DNA from: Verrucomicrobiota bacterium
Lineage (GTDB): Bacteria; Verrucomicrobiota; Kiritimatiellia; JAAZAB01
NCBI GenBank assembly: GCA_018896395.1
Contig: JAHIMN010000174.1
Coordinates: forward strand, 1-8,346
Length of the DNA stretch: 8,346 nucleotides
Reading direction: 5' to 3'
Positions 1-7,290 of the stretch are shown piece after piece. Under the pieces are notes generated by a model, which was not told where the DNA came from, ran no database searches, and saw only the letters and a program-made list of their open reading frames with translations. The position numbers and the translations under genes were made by a program. Every line of letters begins with the position of its first letter. Position 1 is the stretch's first letter.

Positions 1-2127
1 AATCCCCGTTGGCAGTTGCATCTCTTTCGGCGCGGGCCACCATTTCCCTCTCGGCATCGTATTGAAATTGTCCGAACAGCGGGGGAAGCTGTTTTCCTGG
101 ACTTGTGTCCAGCCGACCGAGCCAATCGCTTTTTTGCCGTTAATGTCCATCGCCGTCACGATCAAGTTGTGTTCCTGATCGTGAAATCCATCAATAGTCT
201 GCTCAAACTCTTTGACTCCGGCCGGCAGGAAACGCCGCCAGGGCCGTTTGGCATCGCCATCCAGAATCGTGGTTTCCTTCAAACCGACCGGCGAGGCAGT
301 CCGGATATGGACGCGAAACCGGTCATTGTCGGGGATTGCCAGATCGGTGTTGCCGAAATTAATAATCTGAAGGTCTTCGATAAGCGGCCCTTCGGAAACA
401 AACGACGAACGGAACCAGACATAGTTGCCCTTATACATGGCCCAAAGGCTGGAAATGGCGTCAACGACATTGTCATCAAACCAGCGGATATACGTTTGAT
501 AACCAATAGATCGGGCTTGCTTGACGGCGTCAGGCGTTTTGACGAAATGCACGGTCACAGGCGCCAGTTGAAATCGTTCGGTTTGCAGTCTCAGGTATAC
601 ATCGAGAGCGTCGTCAACCAGTTTTCCGTTCTCATACGTGAAAACGCTGATGACCTTGAAATTGCCCTGAAACCATGGTTTTTCCGGGCTGGCGTTAGGC
701 TTGATCATGATAACCGGAGGCCATGCGCATCCGCGCGAGAGGGTATTATTAACCGTGATCCGTCCGGGAAAATTAGTGCTCCACCACTCCTTGTCCGGCC
801 AGCGCAGGTTTTCGGAGAATGAGGCCCAGATATTGCCGGACTCGTCGAGATAGGTAAAGCCGGGATATGCCTTGAAGGTCTGATCGCTGTTCTTGGAACA
901 TATCTCCTTGAGCTTCGCGAATGAATCCGGCTTGAGTTTTGCCAGGTCCTCGGTGAATGCGATGAACTGATAACCGGCCTGTTTGGCCGCCTGGATGAAG
1001 GCTTCCGGTTTGCCCTGGCCGCAGGATAATGCTGTTTGCGCGCCGATCAGGCCGACAAAACACAGGGGTATGCTTGTGCCTTTGGGGTTAATGGCATCCC
1101 AGTTGATTTGAGCAAAGCCGGATTCCGGCGGCGTTTCTTTCTTTTTGGGAACATATCCGCCGAACATGCCTTTGGAAGGTTCAGCCAGGTAACTCATCAG
1201 ATTCTCCATCAATTTGGCGCCGTCGCCTTGCATGCGCTGGACCGTGCCTTCCATGAACGCCCCTCGCTCCCAGAGCATGTGATAGCAATCCTGCCAGACA
1301 ATCGTCGTTGCAATTGGCCACACTGCGATTCGTCCCTTGCCATAGTCACGCGTTGCCAGAAGGGGTGGGGCGTTGGAATATAGACCCGGGAGAGGAGGCG
1401 CACCCGCTTTGCCTTTGGGTGTGGCCAGAGACTTTGCCGACTTGCGTCCGCTCACGATCACTTTCCATTCGTTCCCGGCTTTGACCGGCGAAGTGAAGTC
1501 TGTATACGAAGGGTAAACGGGCAACGTGTCGGGATAAAACACGCCTTTCACGTCGCGGGCAACGGGGTGGTCGGAGAAGTTGTCTGTCCAGAAAACCCGG
1601 TTGCCACCGGACGACATGTAGCAGGAGTCTTCGTCGATGACTTGCTCGGACAGGATTTCGATGTTGCACGGTTTTAACCAGGCGTTCAGGTCTTCGATAT
1701 CTTTGCCGAACTGCCAACCGGGTGAACGGAGCACGAGGAGTCCACCGCCTTCCTCCACATACTTCAGGAGAAGTTGTCGTTTTTCCTTGATCAAATCCGT
1801 AAAACGGTCTTGGCTGGCATCTCCACCTTCGCCACCCAGCAGGATAACCACGTTGAATTGCTTCAGGTAATCGAGCGTCAAGTCCGGCGCATACGTACCC
1901 AAGGCTTCAGTGAAACCCAGCTTGCTGAAACGCGCCTGCAATTTCCGGTCGGCGTAGACGCCGGTGGCCTTCCACGGAGGCAGTTCCGGATTACCGTCCT
2001 GGGCGGAAGTTGCGAGCGCCAGATAAGCCATGTGCTTTGCAGGCGCGGGCGCTTGCGCAAACAGCGTGCCGGCTAAGCTTGCCGACAGCAGAATCGTCAG
2101 TCCAATCGCTTTGAATCGTTGGTTCAT
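1..2127 (-). CDS. Secreted ThuA-like/GATase-like plus PHP-like multidomain protein (gene C), 3' end cut by window edge
   Basis: The frame from the ATG at 2125-2127 stays open for 709 codons to base 1, with no TAA, TAG or TGA, so the gene continues off the left edge. Residues 1-26 form a signal peptide: a basic start, a hydrophobic stretch TILLSASLAGTLF, then a possible AQA cleavage site. Residues about 33-320 resemble a ThuA/class I amidotransferase-like fold, with FNVVILLGG, EEGGGLLVLRSPGW and GKGRIAV but no catalytic Cys in the elbow. Residues about 354-580 look like a CehA-type PHP domain: IGAQTALS stands where HxHS is expected and FTED where TDH is expected, followed by YPGFTY and SEGP. 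Residues 601-675 are the PHP-associated beta domain, then CSDN. The whole reading aligns with gene B, which confirms the frame. No strong Shine-Dalgarno precedes the ATG, only an AAGAAGAAG-like purine tract. The gene starts 70 bases after the aminotransferase stop. The biological function is unknown. Confidence 0.9.
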   Translation of the reverse strand, partial: MNQRFKAIGLTILLSASLAGTLFAQAPAPAKHMAYLALATSAQDGNPELPPWKATGVYADRKLQARFSKLGFTEALGTYAPDLTLDYLKQFNVVILLGGEGGDASQDRFTDLIKEKRQLLLKYVEEGGGLLVLRSPGWQFGKDIEDLNAWLKPCNIEILSEQVIDEDSCYMSSGGNRVFWTDNFSDHPVARDVKGVFYPDTLPVYPSYTDFTSPVKAGNEWKVIVSGRKSAKSLATPKGKAGAPPLPGLYSNAPPLLATRDYGKGRIAVWPIATTIVWQDCYHMLWERGAFMEGTVQRMQGDGAKLMENLMSYLAEPSKGMFGGYVPKKKETPPESGFAQINWDAINPKGTSIPLCFVGLIGAQTALSCGQGKPEAFIQAAKQAGYQFIAFTEDLAKLKPDSFAKLKEICSKNSDQTFKAYPGFTYLDESGNIWASFSENLRWPDKEWWSTNFPGRITVNNTLSRGCAWPPVIMIKPNASPEKPWFQGNFKVISVFTYENGKLVDDALDVYLRLQTERFQLAPVTVHFVKTPDAVKQARSIGYQTYIRWFDDNVVDAISSLWAMYKGNYVWFRSSFVSEGPLIEDLQIINFGNTDLAIPDNDRFRVHIRTASPVGLKETTILDGDAKRPWRRFLPAGVKEFEQTIDGFHDQEHNLIVTAMDINGKKAIGSVGWTQVQENSFPRCSDNFNTMPRGKWWPAPKEMQLPTGI

Positions 2128-2197
2128 TGTTTCATCTTCTTCTTATTATGCAGTGTTTGAATTAAAAAACAGATCCTATTTGCATCCCTTTCGCGCC

Positions 2198-3481
2198 TTA
2201 GCGCAAGCCTTTGCCGCGCACTTTTTCGGCCGCCCGGCGAATACCGCGGACCATATCTTCCAGTTCGCGGTTAGTCAGCATGGGATGCATGGGCAGATTC
2301 GTTTCGCGATGGTAGAAGAAACGCTCGGCCTCTGGACATTGATGGCCCTTGTGGCCCAGCTTGCGGAAGCCGGTGAAGTCATAGGTCGGCTGGTAATGCT
2401 GGATGCCCTGGATGCCTTCCTTGTAATACAAGGCCCGCATAAAGGCATCGCGGCTGGAGCCCAGCGCCCCTTCTTCCACGCAAAGCGTGTAGAGGTGGTA
2501 GGAATTGAACCCGCGCGGGTCATCGTACACCGGGGTGATGCCGGGGATGCCTTGCAGGTGTTTGTTCAAATAGTGCCCGCACTCGCGCCGGCGAGCCACG
2601 AACTTGTCCGCTTTACGCAACTGGACGCGGCCCACGGCGGCCGACACTTCGTTCATCCGGTAGTTCATCCCCCAGTGGCCATTCACGTCTTCTATGTCGA
2701 AATGGGACGGCAGCCAGTATTCCCGATCCTTCTTGCACGCCCCGTATTCCTTCATCACCCGCGCGGCGTCTTTCTCGCGCCACGGGTGAATGTTCATGCA
2801 GCGCAGCATCTTGATCGGCGCCACCCAGCGGTCGTCATTGATCGTAATCATGCCGCCCTCGCCGCAGGTCGTGATGTTCTTCAGCGAGTGGAAAGAGAAA
2901 CAGCCTGCCATGCCGAAGGTCCCGGCATGCCGGCCCTGGAATCGCGTGCCCAGTGCATGGGCGCAATCTTCCATAACGGGAAGCTTGTATTTTCTGGATA
3001 TCCGCATGATGGCGTCCATATCACAGCATTGCCCGCCGTAATGCACAACGTAAATCGCCTTCGTGCGCCTGGTAATTTTCTTCTCGATCGCCGCCGGATC
3101 AATGTTGTGGGTACGCGGATCAATATCGGCAAAGACCGGTCGCACGCCTTCCTTGACGATTACCAGGCTGGTGGCAATGAACGTGTTGGGAGTTGTAATC
3201 ACTTCATCGCCCGGACCAAGATCCAGCATCTGGGTCACAACATGCATGGCGCTTGTGCAATTGCTGACCGCAAAGGCGTGCTTACAGCCCACATACTTGG
3301 CGAACTCCTTCTCGAACGCCTCAACTTGCGGTCCCATGGTCAGTGTGCCGCCCTTGAACGCCTCCTTGACGGCTGCCAGTTCCTCCTTGCCGTAGGGTGT
3401 GCCGCGGAAAATATAGCGGACCTTGATCGGAACGCCGTCGCCAAAGTCGTACCCGGCCGTGATGTTTTTTGCTTCACCCAT
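2198..3481 (-). CDS. DegT/DnrJ/EryC1/StrS family PLP-dependent aminotransferase
   Basis: This is a 427-residue cytoplasmic enzyme of the sugar aminotransferase family. Members use pyridoxal phosphate and usually glutamate to turn a nucleotide-linked keto-sugar into an amino sugar for surface glycans or antibiotics. Family landmarks appear in order: TLTMGPQVEAFEKEFA (47-62); SNCTSAMH for phosphate binding (73-80); PNTFIATS (98-105); VMEDCAHALG, with Asp172 expected to contact the pyridine nitrogen (169-178); FSFHSLKNITTCGEGGM, with Lys201 as the likely Schiff-base lysine (195-211); MNYRMNEVSAAVGRVQL (272-288); and the C-terminal LPMHP (396-400). Length is slightly above the usual 370-400, from a short N-terminal extension and an insert around 232-265. 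The start is fixed by an AGGAGG eight bases upstream. No oxidoreductase, dehydratase or glycosyltransferase is visible nearby, so the substrate cannot be named. The aminotransferase sits between two members of the secreted paralog family. Confidence 0.95.
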   Translation of the reverse strand: MGEAKNITAGYDFGDGVPIKVRYIFRGTPYGKEELAAVKEAFKGGTLTMGPQVEAFEKEFAKYVGCKHAFAVSNCTSAMHVVTQMLDLGPGDEVITTPNTFIATSLVIVKEGVRPVFADIDPRTHNIDPAAIEKKITRRTKAIYVVHYGGQCCDMDAIMRISRKYKLPVMEDCAHALGTRFQGRHAGTFGMAGCFSFHSLKNITTCGEGGMITINDDRWVAPIKMLRCMNIHPWREKDAARVMKEYGACKKDREYWLPSHFDIEDVNGHWGMNYRMNEVSAAVGRVQLRKADKFVARRRECGHYLNKHLQGIPGITPVYDDPRGFNSYHLYTLCVEEGALGSSRDAFMRALYYKEGIQGIQHYQPTYDFTGFRKLGHKGHQCPEAERFFYHRETNLPMHPMLTNRELEDMVRGIRRAAEKVRGKGLR

Positions 3482-3489
3482 GGTGTGAT

Positions 3490-3495
3490 CCTCCT
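3490..3495 (-). promoter_or_regulatory. Ribosome binding site of the aminotransferase
   Basis: AGGAGG on the minus strand, eight bases before the ATG at 3479-3481. It decides the start of the aminotransferase gene. No convincing -35/-10 pair was found upstream. Confidence 0.85.
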
Positions 3496-3558
3496 GTTGT
3501 TATAATGGCTTCAGTGCTGTGTTTGCTTTTAACGCACTTTGTTTTTCGAACAATGGCA

Positions 3559-3623
3559 CTCGCCTGGGTGCCCGCCTGCAACGCTATGCGTAGCATTGCG
3601 GGCAGGTAACGCTCTCGCCTGGG
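3559..3623. repeat. 10-base direct repeat CTCGCCTGGG flanking the palindrome
   Basis: CTCGCCTGGG occurs at 3559-3568 and again at 3614-3623, 55 bases apart, on either side of the imperfect palindrome. Both copies are followed by GC-rich sequence (TGCCCGCC and CGGGCATT). This could be the internal structure of a composite repeat, or a duplicated repeat half. The length is too short to prove a target-site duplication. Confidence 0.5.
3569..3604. repeat. Imperfect palindrome (REP-like intergenic hairpin)
   Basis: The outer arms TGCCCGC (3569-3575) and GCGGGCA (3598-3604) are perfectly complementary. The inner arms AACGCTA (3580-3586) and TAGCATT (3591-3597) pair with one mismatch around a four-base loop, TGCG, and CTGC (3576-3579) is left as a bulge. 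An alternative register pairs 3575-3586 with 3591-3602. No run of T follows on either strand, so it does not look like an intrinsic terminator. The shape is that of a repetitive extragenic palindrome. Whether copies exist elsewhere cannot be seen from this window. Confidence 0.6.
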
Positions 3624-3736
3624 CGGGCATTATTCCTGCGCACCAAGTTCCGTCGCCCTTATACCTCTATTTTGCAGAACTCTTATAGCTCCATACCGTT
3701 CGTTGTCTCCCGATACGTATAGTCCGTAATGGCCTG

Positions 3737-3807
3737 ATGGCTAGTCTTTAGCCATTCCGCCTTCACTTGCGCTCCGGCGGACAGTTCGCGCCAGCTTCGC
3801 TTGGCGC
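3737..3807 (-). other. Cluster of three hairpins just downstream of gene B (possible structured RNA or repeat element)
   Basis: Read on the minus strand right after the gene B stop, three stem-loops follow one another. The first pairs 3788-3793 with 3802-3807 (GCGCCA/TGGCGC), with a small bulged extension. The second pairs TCCGCC at 3756-3761 with GGCGGA at 3776-3781. The third is a perfect seven-base stem ATGGCTA/TAGCCAT (3737-3743 with 3749-3755) around a five-base loop. None is followed by a T run, so intrinsic termination is not obvious. They may stabilise the 3' end of the gene B transcript, form part of an unknown structured RNA, or be dispersed palindromic repeats. Confidence 0.45.
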
Positions 3808-3809
3808 AC

Positions 3810-6800
3810 TCATGGCTTCTCCTTTTCATCGCCGGCAGTCCAACTCAGTGAGCTGCCGGCAGGCACAGTAATCAACTTCTGAAACGCGGGAACACGTTCA
3901 TAGCCTGCGCCACGATTCACCGTGGCAGTGATCGGCTTATCCGTTGGATTGTGGGCGATGACGGTGACGATAGTCGGGCTCTCTTCCACTACCCACAGCC
4001 GCAATTCGGGGCTGTCACAGGTAGCCAGACTCCCGATATAGACGTCGGAATCTCCCCGCCGGGTGTCAACGCTGGCATAGCCCACGCCATCCGTAAAGCC
4101 GAACGGGATGAGTTCCCGGCGCTTCCGATCATAGACGGCGGCGCTCCAGTGTGGATTGAGGCCGTAAATCCGGATAGGCAGTCGAGTCAGGGGGAGCTTC
4201 GCCTGGCTGATGACACCGGTGAAGCCGCCGTCCTGCGCCTGAAGATCAAGAAAGAACTTCGTGCCCAGTACCGTGCCTTGGGTGGCGTTGACGCGATAGG
4301 CCGGTGAGCCGGTAATCCCCATGCTCGTGCGCACCCACTCGATTTGCTCCAGACCGGGCGGACCGTCAGGACTGGTGACGATGACCAGATAGCGGGAATT
4401 CACCTCGCTGCCCGCTGCGTAAGTTGTCTCGGGACCATCCTTTCCCAGATAACAGCGCATCCAAGTAGGCGGATTCACCCAGGCGCAGATTTTATAACCG
4501 TCATCCAGCATCATCACCGCGGCGTTCGCCAGCGGGCCGGGATAGATGGCGAAATAGCCGCCGGCCTTCACGTTGCCGGTCCATCCAAAACCTTTCTTGG
4601 TAATGTCCCCAGTGAAGATGTTTGTCCCGTCGTCGGCGTGCAGGGTGAATAGTTCGTTCTGGCCAGCCGCGACCTCGCCCTCGATCCAACCCAGGTGGAT
4701 TCCCATTTCCAGCCAGGGAGACTTCTCGATGGTGACGTCGCGCTTGAAGCGGATCTTCGCCTCGATGACCATGATCCGCAGATCGTGCGGCACGGCGACC
4801 GGCGCCACCTCGCGCACCCAGGCGGTCCAATTCTCCAGAGGCTGATAGGGATAATAGGAGGCGCCGTTGAGCATGGACCGCGTGACCGCCTTTCCGTTGA
4901 ATGGCTTGAACTGATAATCCATGCTCTGCTGTTGGATCAACACGTGCTTGGAAGCCAGTGGGCAGGAATAGCGATTGAAGGTCGGCCCGACCCGAGGCGT
5001 CGCTGTGTCCAGCACGTCGGCCCTGATGACAAAAGCGCACAGGGTAGGAGCCACGCCACCATCCCAGCCTGGCGGATTATATACCCACGGGTCCACGGTC
5101 AGCGTTGGTCCGCTGCATATCGGGGTATTGCCCTTTTCGAACATACTGCCGGTAGAGTAGCAGATAATGCGCCTGGTCAGCGGATCCCACTGGTAGCTGT
5201 TGTTGATGGTATTGTTACGGTCCGAGCACATATTTTGCAAAATGAACGTGTCGACGGTGCGGAGTTCACTAGTGATAGCCCGCCGTCCTTGTCGATCGGT
5301 GATCACGGCGATGAAGTGCCGCTGTTGGTCGTGCAACCCGTCGAGCACTACGTCGAACTTCTTCCCGGTCGGCAGGTAGCGCGCGTAGAGTTCGGTCCCG
5401 TCATAGAGCACCACTTCGGCGAGATCGACGTCGGACTGTGCCGCCAGACGTAGCCGCCAGCGTTCCGTGCCGGGCACAAACCAGTCCGGCGCCACCCGGG
5501 ACATGCGGGTACCCTCCCAGCAGATCACCTCGGGCCCGTTACTCACGTAACCGGTCACCGCCCGAGCCCGCGGGGTGTTCATCCACTGGCGGGCTTCAGC
5601 CACGGTCGCGTAGGGCAAATAGGTCCGGTAGAGCGCCGGATTGGCCAGTTGGGCGGGCGCAGTGAGCAGGGCGACGGCCAGCGGCTTGACTTCGTCGGCG
5701 ATACCCTGCTGGTAGAGATATTCCGGCAAGGCGTCATCCAGCTTCAGCTCCCCGCCGGTCTGGGTGACCACCGAGAAACTGTTGTATTCCCGGTAACTCC
5801 AGGCGGGGTAGGGATTCGCTTTCACGCCGACCGGCGCCGTGACTGTGTTGGCAATGCCAAAAAGGGCATTCTGCGTGTCCGCGATGCGCTTGCCGGTCGC
5901 ATCGAGGATTTTCGCCGCCGGCCACTCCATGCAGGCGCCGAATTGCATCCAGGTGTTGCCCCCGATATCTTTGATCAGCCAGCCCGGCGCCACGACGATG
6001 TCGGCGGTCGAGACGACGAGGCAATCCTTTTTGAATTGGGTCCACGCTTGGGGTGTTAGTTTTTCGAAATCCTCCAGGATGACCAGCCAACCCAGCCCGG
6101 CCGCTTTCGCCGCGGCGGCCCAGTCGGCCACCGTACCCGTCCCGCCGCCGGTGAGCGCGGTGCGCGCCCCAATGACCCCCGGCAGCCAGAGGTAGCGGGG
6201 GATGGCCGCCGGGGGCGCCTTCCAGGTGATCGGCTTCATACGTTCATTATACAGGGTACGCTCAACGACCCGCGCGTCGGTCGTGTCGGTTTCCGCGCGA
6301 TAACCGCCCATCGCCCCCGTCTCCAGCGAGGGAGCCGCCAGCCAGCGTGCCAAATTCGCCTGCAACTGCCACAAGTCGCTGGGGGTCTTTCCATCGCCGC
6401 GCTTGATGGCGATATCCTCGATGAACAGGTGTTGATACCAGATGAAGCTGTTGTAGGGGCTGATTCCGGAGACGGCCAGCCGCCCTTTGCCCACTGTCCG
6501 GCAGGCAATCAATGGCGGAGAGGCCGTGCAGTCGCCAAGGTTCCCTTCAGAAAAACCCGGATTATGGACACTCGGATAGGAAGGCGCCAGGCTGTGAGCG
6601 GTCGGTGAGCCGGCCACCAACACCTGCCATTCCCGCGAGAGTTTCAGCGGTGACGTTGTGGGGCCATACATGAATTTCGTCGCCGGGTAGAAGATGGTTT
6701 TCACGCCCTGGGTGAGTGGGCCGGGGGAGATGGCTGTCGTCCAGCCATAAGACCAGCGTGCCTTGCTGGTTTGTGTGAAGGTCTGCTGGGGATCGGTCAC

Positions 6801-7268
6801 CTGCTCGAAGAGCACGTTGGCGTCGTAAGGTTTCAGGAACATTTCAACGGCGGCCGGCGCCAACGTGCCCATGGAGTTTCCGTAGAAGAGCACACCGCCA
6901 CCCGTGTTGAGATACCGGTCGAGGAGGGCGCAAAAGGTCTTCCATTCTTCCGTCGAGACTGCCCAAGGAGGCTTGCTGGAAGCCGCGTTACTCGTGGAGT
7001 CGTATACCGGCAGGGTGATGACCACGAGGTTGAACTTGCTCAGCACTTCCCAGGTCACCTGACTGGACAGGTTCCAGTATCTCATCGCTTTGATCTGGTA
7101 CCCGGCATCGAGCCAGTCTTGCTGCCAGGGGCGGATCGTCCCGTCGTATTCGCCGGTGATCGCCAGCATGGACGGCGCGCCGGCGGCATGGTCGGCGAGC
7201 GCAAGCACTGCCGCGCAGAGCATGGACATCATCATTTTCAGCACCTTCAGAATCGCACGTTTTCGCAT
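3810..7268 (-). CDS. Large secreted ThuA-like/GATase-like plus degenerate PHP-like protein with beta-rich C-terminus (gene B)
   Basis: This is a complete gene of 1152 residues. Residues 1-31 form a signal peptide (MRKR start, hydrophobic core, AGA before Pro32), with no lipobox. Residues about 34-315 resemble a ThuA/class I amidotransferase-like fold: FNLVVITLPVYD, NTGGGVLFYGNSMG and PPLIACRTVGKGRLAV. No nucleophilic Cys sits in the elbow, so amidotransferase activity is not expected. Residues about 358-600 look like a CehA-type PHP domain with lost ligands: GVIGARTALTGG replaces the HxH motif and LVILEDF replaces TDH, while GTVADWAAAAKAAGLGW, VVAPGW and YVSNGP keep the family outline. Residues 602-672 are the PHP-associated beta domain. 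The remaining 470 or so residues are beta-rich and unrecognised, and the last 310 match gene A. The start is fixed by AGGAGG six bases upstream. Gene A ends 22 bases before it, which suggests co-transcription. I infer an extracytoplasmic binding or structural role. The function is unknown. Confidence 0.93.
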   Translation of the reverse strand: MRKRAILKVLKMMMSMLCAAVLALADHAAGAPSMLAITGEYDGTIRPWQQDWLDAGYQIKAMRYWNLSSQVTWEVLSKFNLVVITLPVYDSTSNAASSKPPWAVSTEEWKTFCALLDRYLNTGGGVLFYGNSMGTLAPAAVEMFLKPYDANVLFEQVTDPQQTFTQTSKARWSYGWTTAISPGPLTQGVKTIFYPATKFMYGPTTSPLKLSREWQVLVAGSPTAHSLAPSYPSVHNPGFSEGNLGDCTASPPLIACRTVGKGRLAVSGISPYNSFIWYQHLFIEDIAIKRGDGKTPSDLWQLQANLARWLAAPSLETGAMGGYRAETDTTDARVVERTLYNERMKPITWKAPPAAIPRYLWLPGVIGARTALTGGGTGTVADWAAAAKAAGLGWLVILEDFEKLTPQAWTQFKKDCLVVSTADIVVAPGWLIKDIGGNTWMQFGACMEWPAAKILDATGKRIADTQNALFGIANTVTAPVGVKANPYPAWSYREYNSFSVVTQTGGELKLDDALPEYLYQQGIADEVKPLAVALLTAPAQLANPALYRTYLPYATVAEARQWMNTPRARAVTGYVSNGPEVICWEGTRMSRVAPDWFVPGTERWRLRLAAQSDVDLAEVVLYDGTELYARYLPTGKKFDVVLDGLHDQQRHFIAVITDRQGRRAITSELRTVDTFILQNMCSDRNNTINNSYQWDPLTRRIICYSTGSMFEKGNTPICSGPTLTVDPWVYNPPGWDGGVAPTLCAFVIRADVLDTATPRVGPTFNRYSCPLASKHVLIQQQSMDYQFKPFNGKAVTRSMLNGASYYPYQPLENWTAWVREVAPVAVPHDLRIMVIEAKIRFKRDVTIEKSPWLEMGIHLGWIEGEVAAGQNELFTLHADDGTNIFTGDITKKGFGWTGNVKAGGYFAIYPGPLANAAVMMLDDGYKICAWVNPPTWMRCYLGKDGPETTYAAGSEVNSRYLVIVTSPDGPPGLEQIEWVRTSMGITGSPAYRVNATQGTVLGTKFFLDLQAQDGGFTGVISQAKLPLTRLPIRIYGLNPHWSAAVYDRKRRELIPFGFTDGVGYASVDTRRGDSDVYIGSLATCDSPELRLWVVEESPTIVTVIAHNPTDKPITATVNRGAGYERVPAFQKLITVPAGSSLSWTAGDEKEKP

Positions 7269-7274
7269 GGTCTG

Positions 7275-7280
7275 CCTCCT
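7275..7280 (-). promoter_or_regulatory. Ribosome binding site of gene B
   Basis: AGGAGG on the minus strand, six bases before the ATG at 7266-7268. It lies inside the 22-base gap after gene A, so gene B probably relies on the transcript of gene A. Confidence 0.88.
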
Positions 7281-7290
7281 TGCTTAACAG

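Larger units (their letters stand above)
3482..3809. other. 328-base non-coding gap rich in palindromes between gene B and the aminotransferase gene
   Basis: No credible gene is present. From left to right on the plus strand the gap holds the aminotransferase ribosome binding site, an AT-rich leader with the small inverted repeat TTGTT/AACAA (about 3540-3554), a 10-base direct repeat flanking a large imperfect palindrome (3559-3623), an AT-richer stretch with the 8-base palindrome ATACGTAT (3713-3720), and three adjacent hairpins (3737-3807) ending two bases from the stop codon of gene B. The base composition and dense symmetry differ from the flanking genes. Together they suggest dispersed intergenic repeat elements or a structured transcript. 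The gap makes it uncertain whether A-B and the aminotransferase-C pair form one transcription unit. Confidence 0.7.

Noticed and set aside
16..822. Plus-strand ORF of 268 codons
   Set aside because: It is antisense to gene C in the mirrored codon frame. The minus-strand reading has a signal peptide and aligns with gene B, and this one resembles nothing.
773..1717. Short minus-strand ORFs that could suggest a frameshifted pseudogene
   Set aside because: They lie in frames other than the one starting at 2127, which is uninterrupted. No frameshift is needed to explain the region.
2030..3505. Long plus-strand ORF of 491 codons opposite the aminotransferase
   Set aside because: It is the antisense shadow of a clear enzyme gene with many conserved motifs. 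Its own translation is rich in His, Arg and Ala and has no recognisable domain.
3502..3515. TATAAC-like -10 box before the aminotransferase
   Set aside because: It lies almost against the ribosome binding site and has no -35 element at a suitable distance, so it is not a convincing promoter.
3569..3604. Intrinsic terminator for gene B
   Set aside because: The stem is GC-rich but lies more than 200 bases after the stop, and no T tract follows on the minus strand.
3737..3809. 5' end of a group II intron, from GTGCG just after the gene B stop
   Set aside because: Only the first bases fit. No domain V-like hairpin and no reverse transcriptase fragment can be seen in the gap, so I do not annotate an intron.
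4695..5453. Plus-strand ORF of 252 codons inside gene B
   Set aside because: It is an antisense shadow of the 1152-residue protein with no supporting motif.
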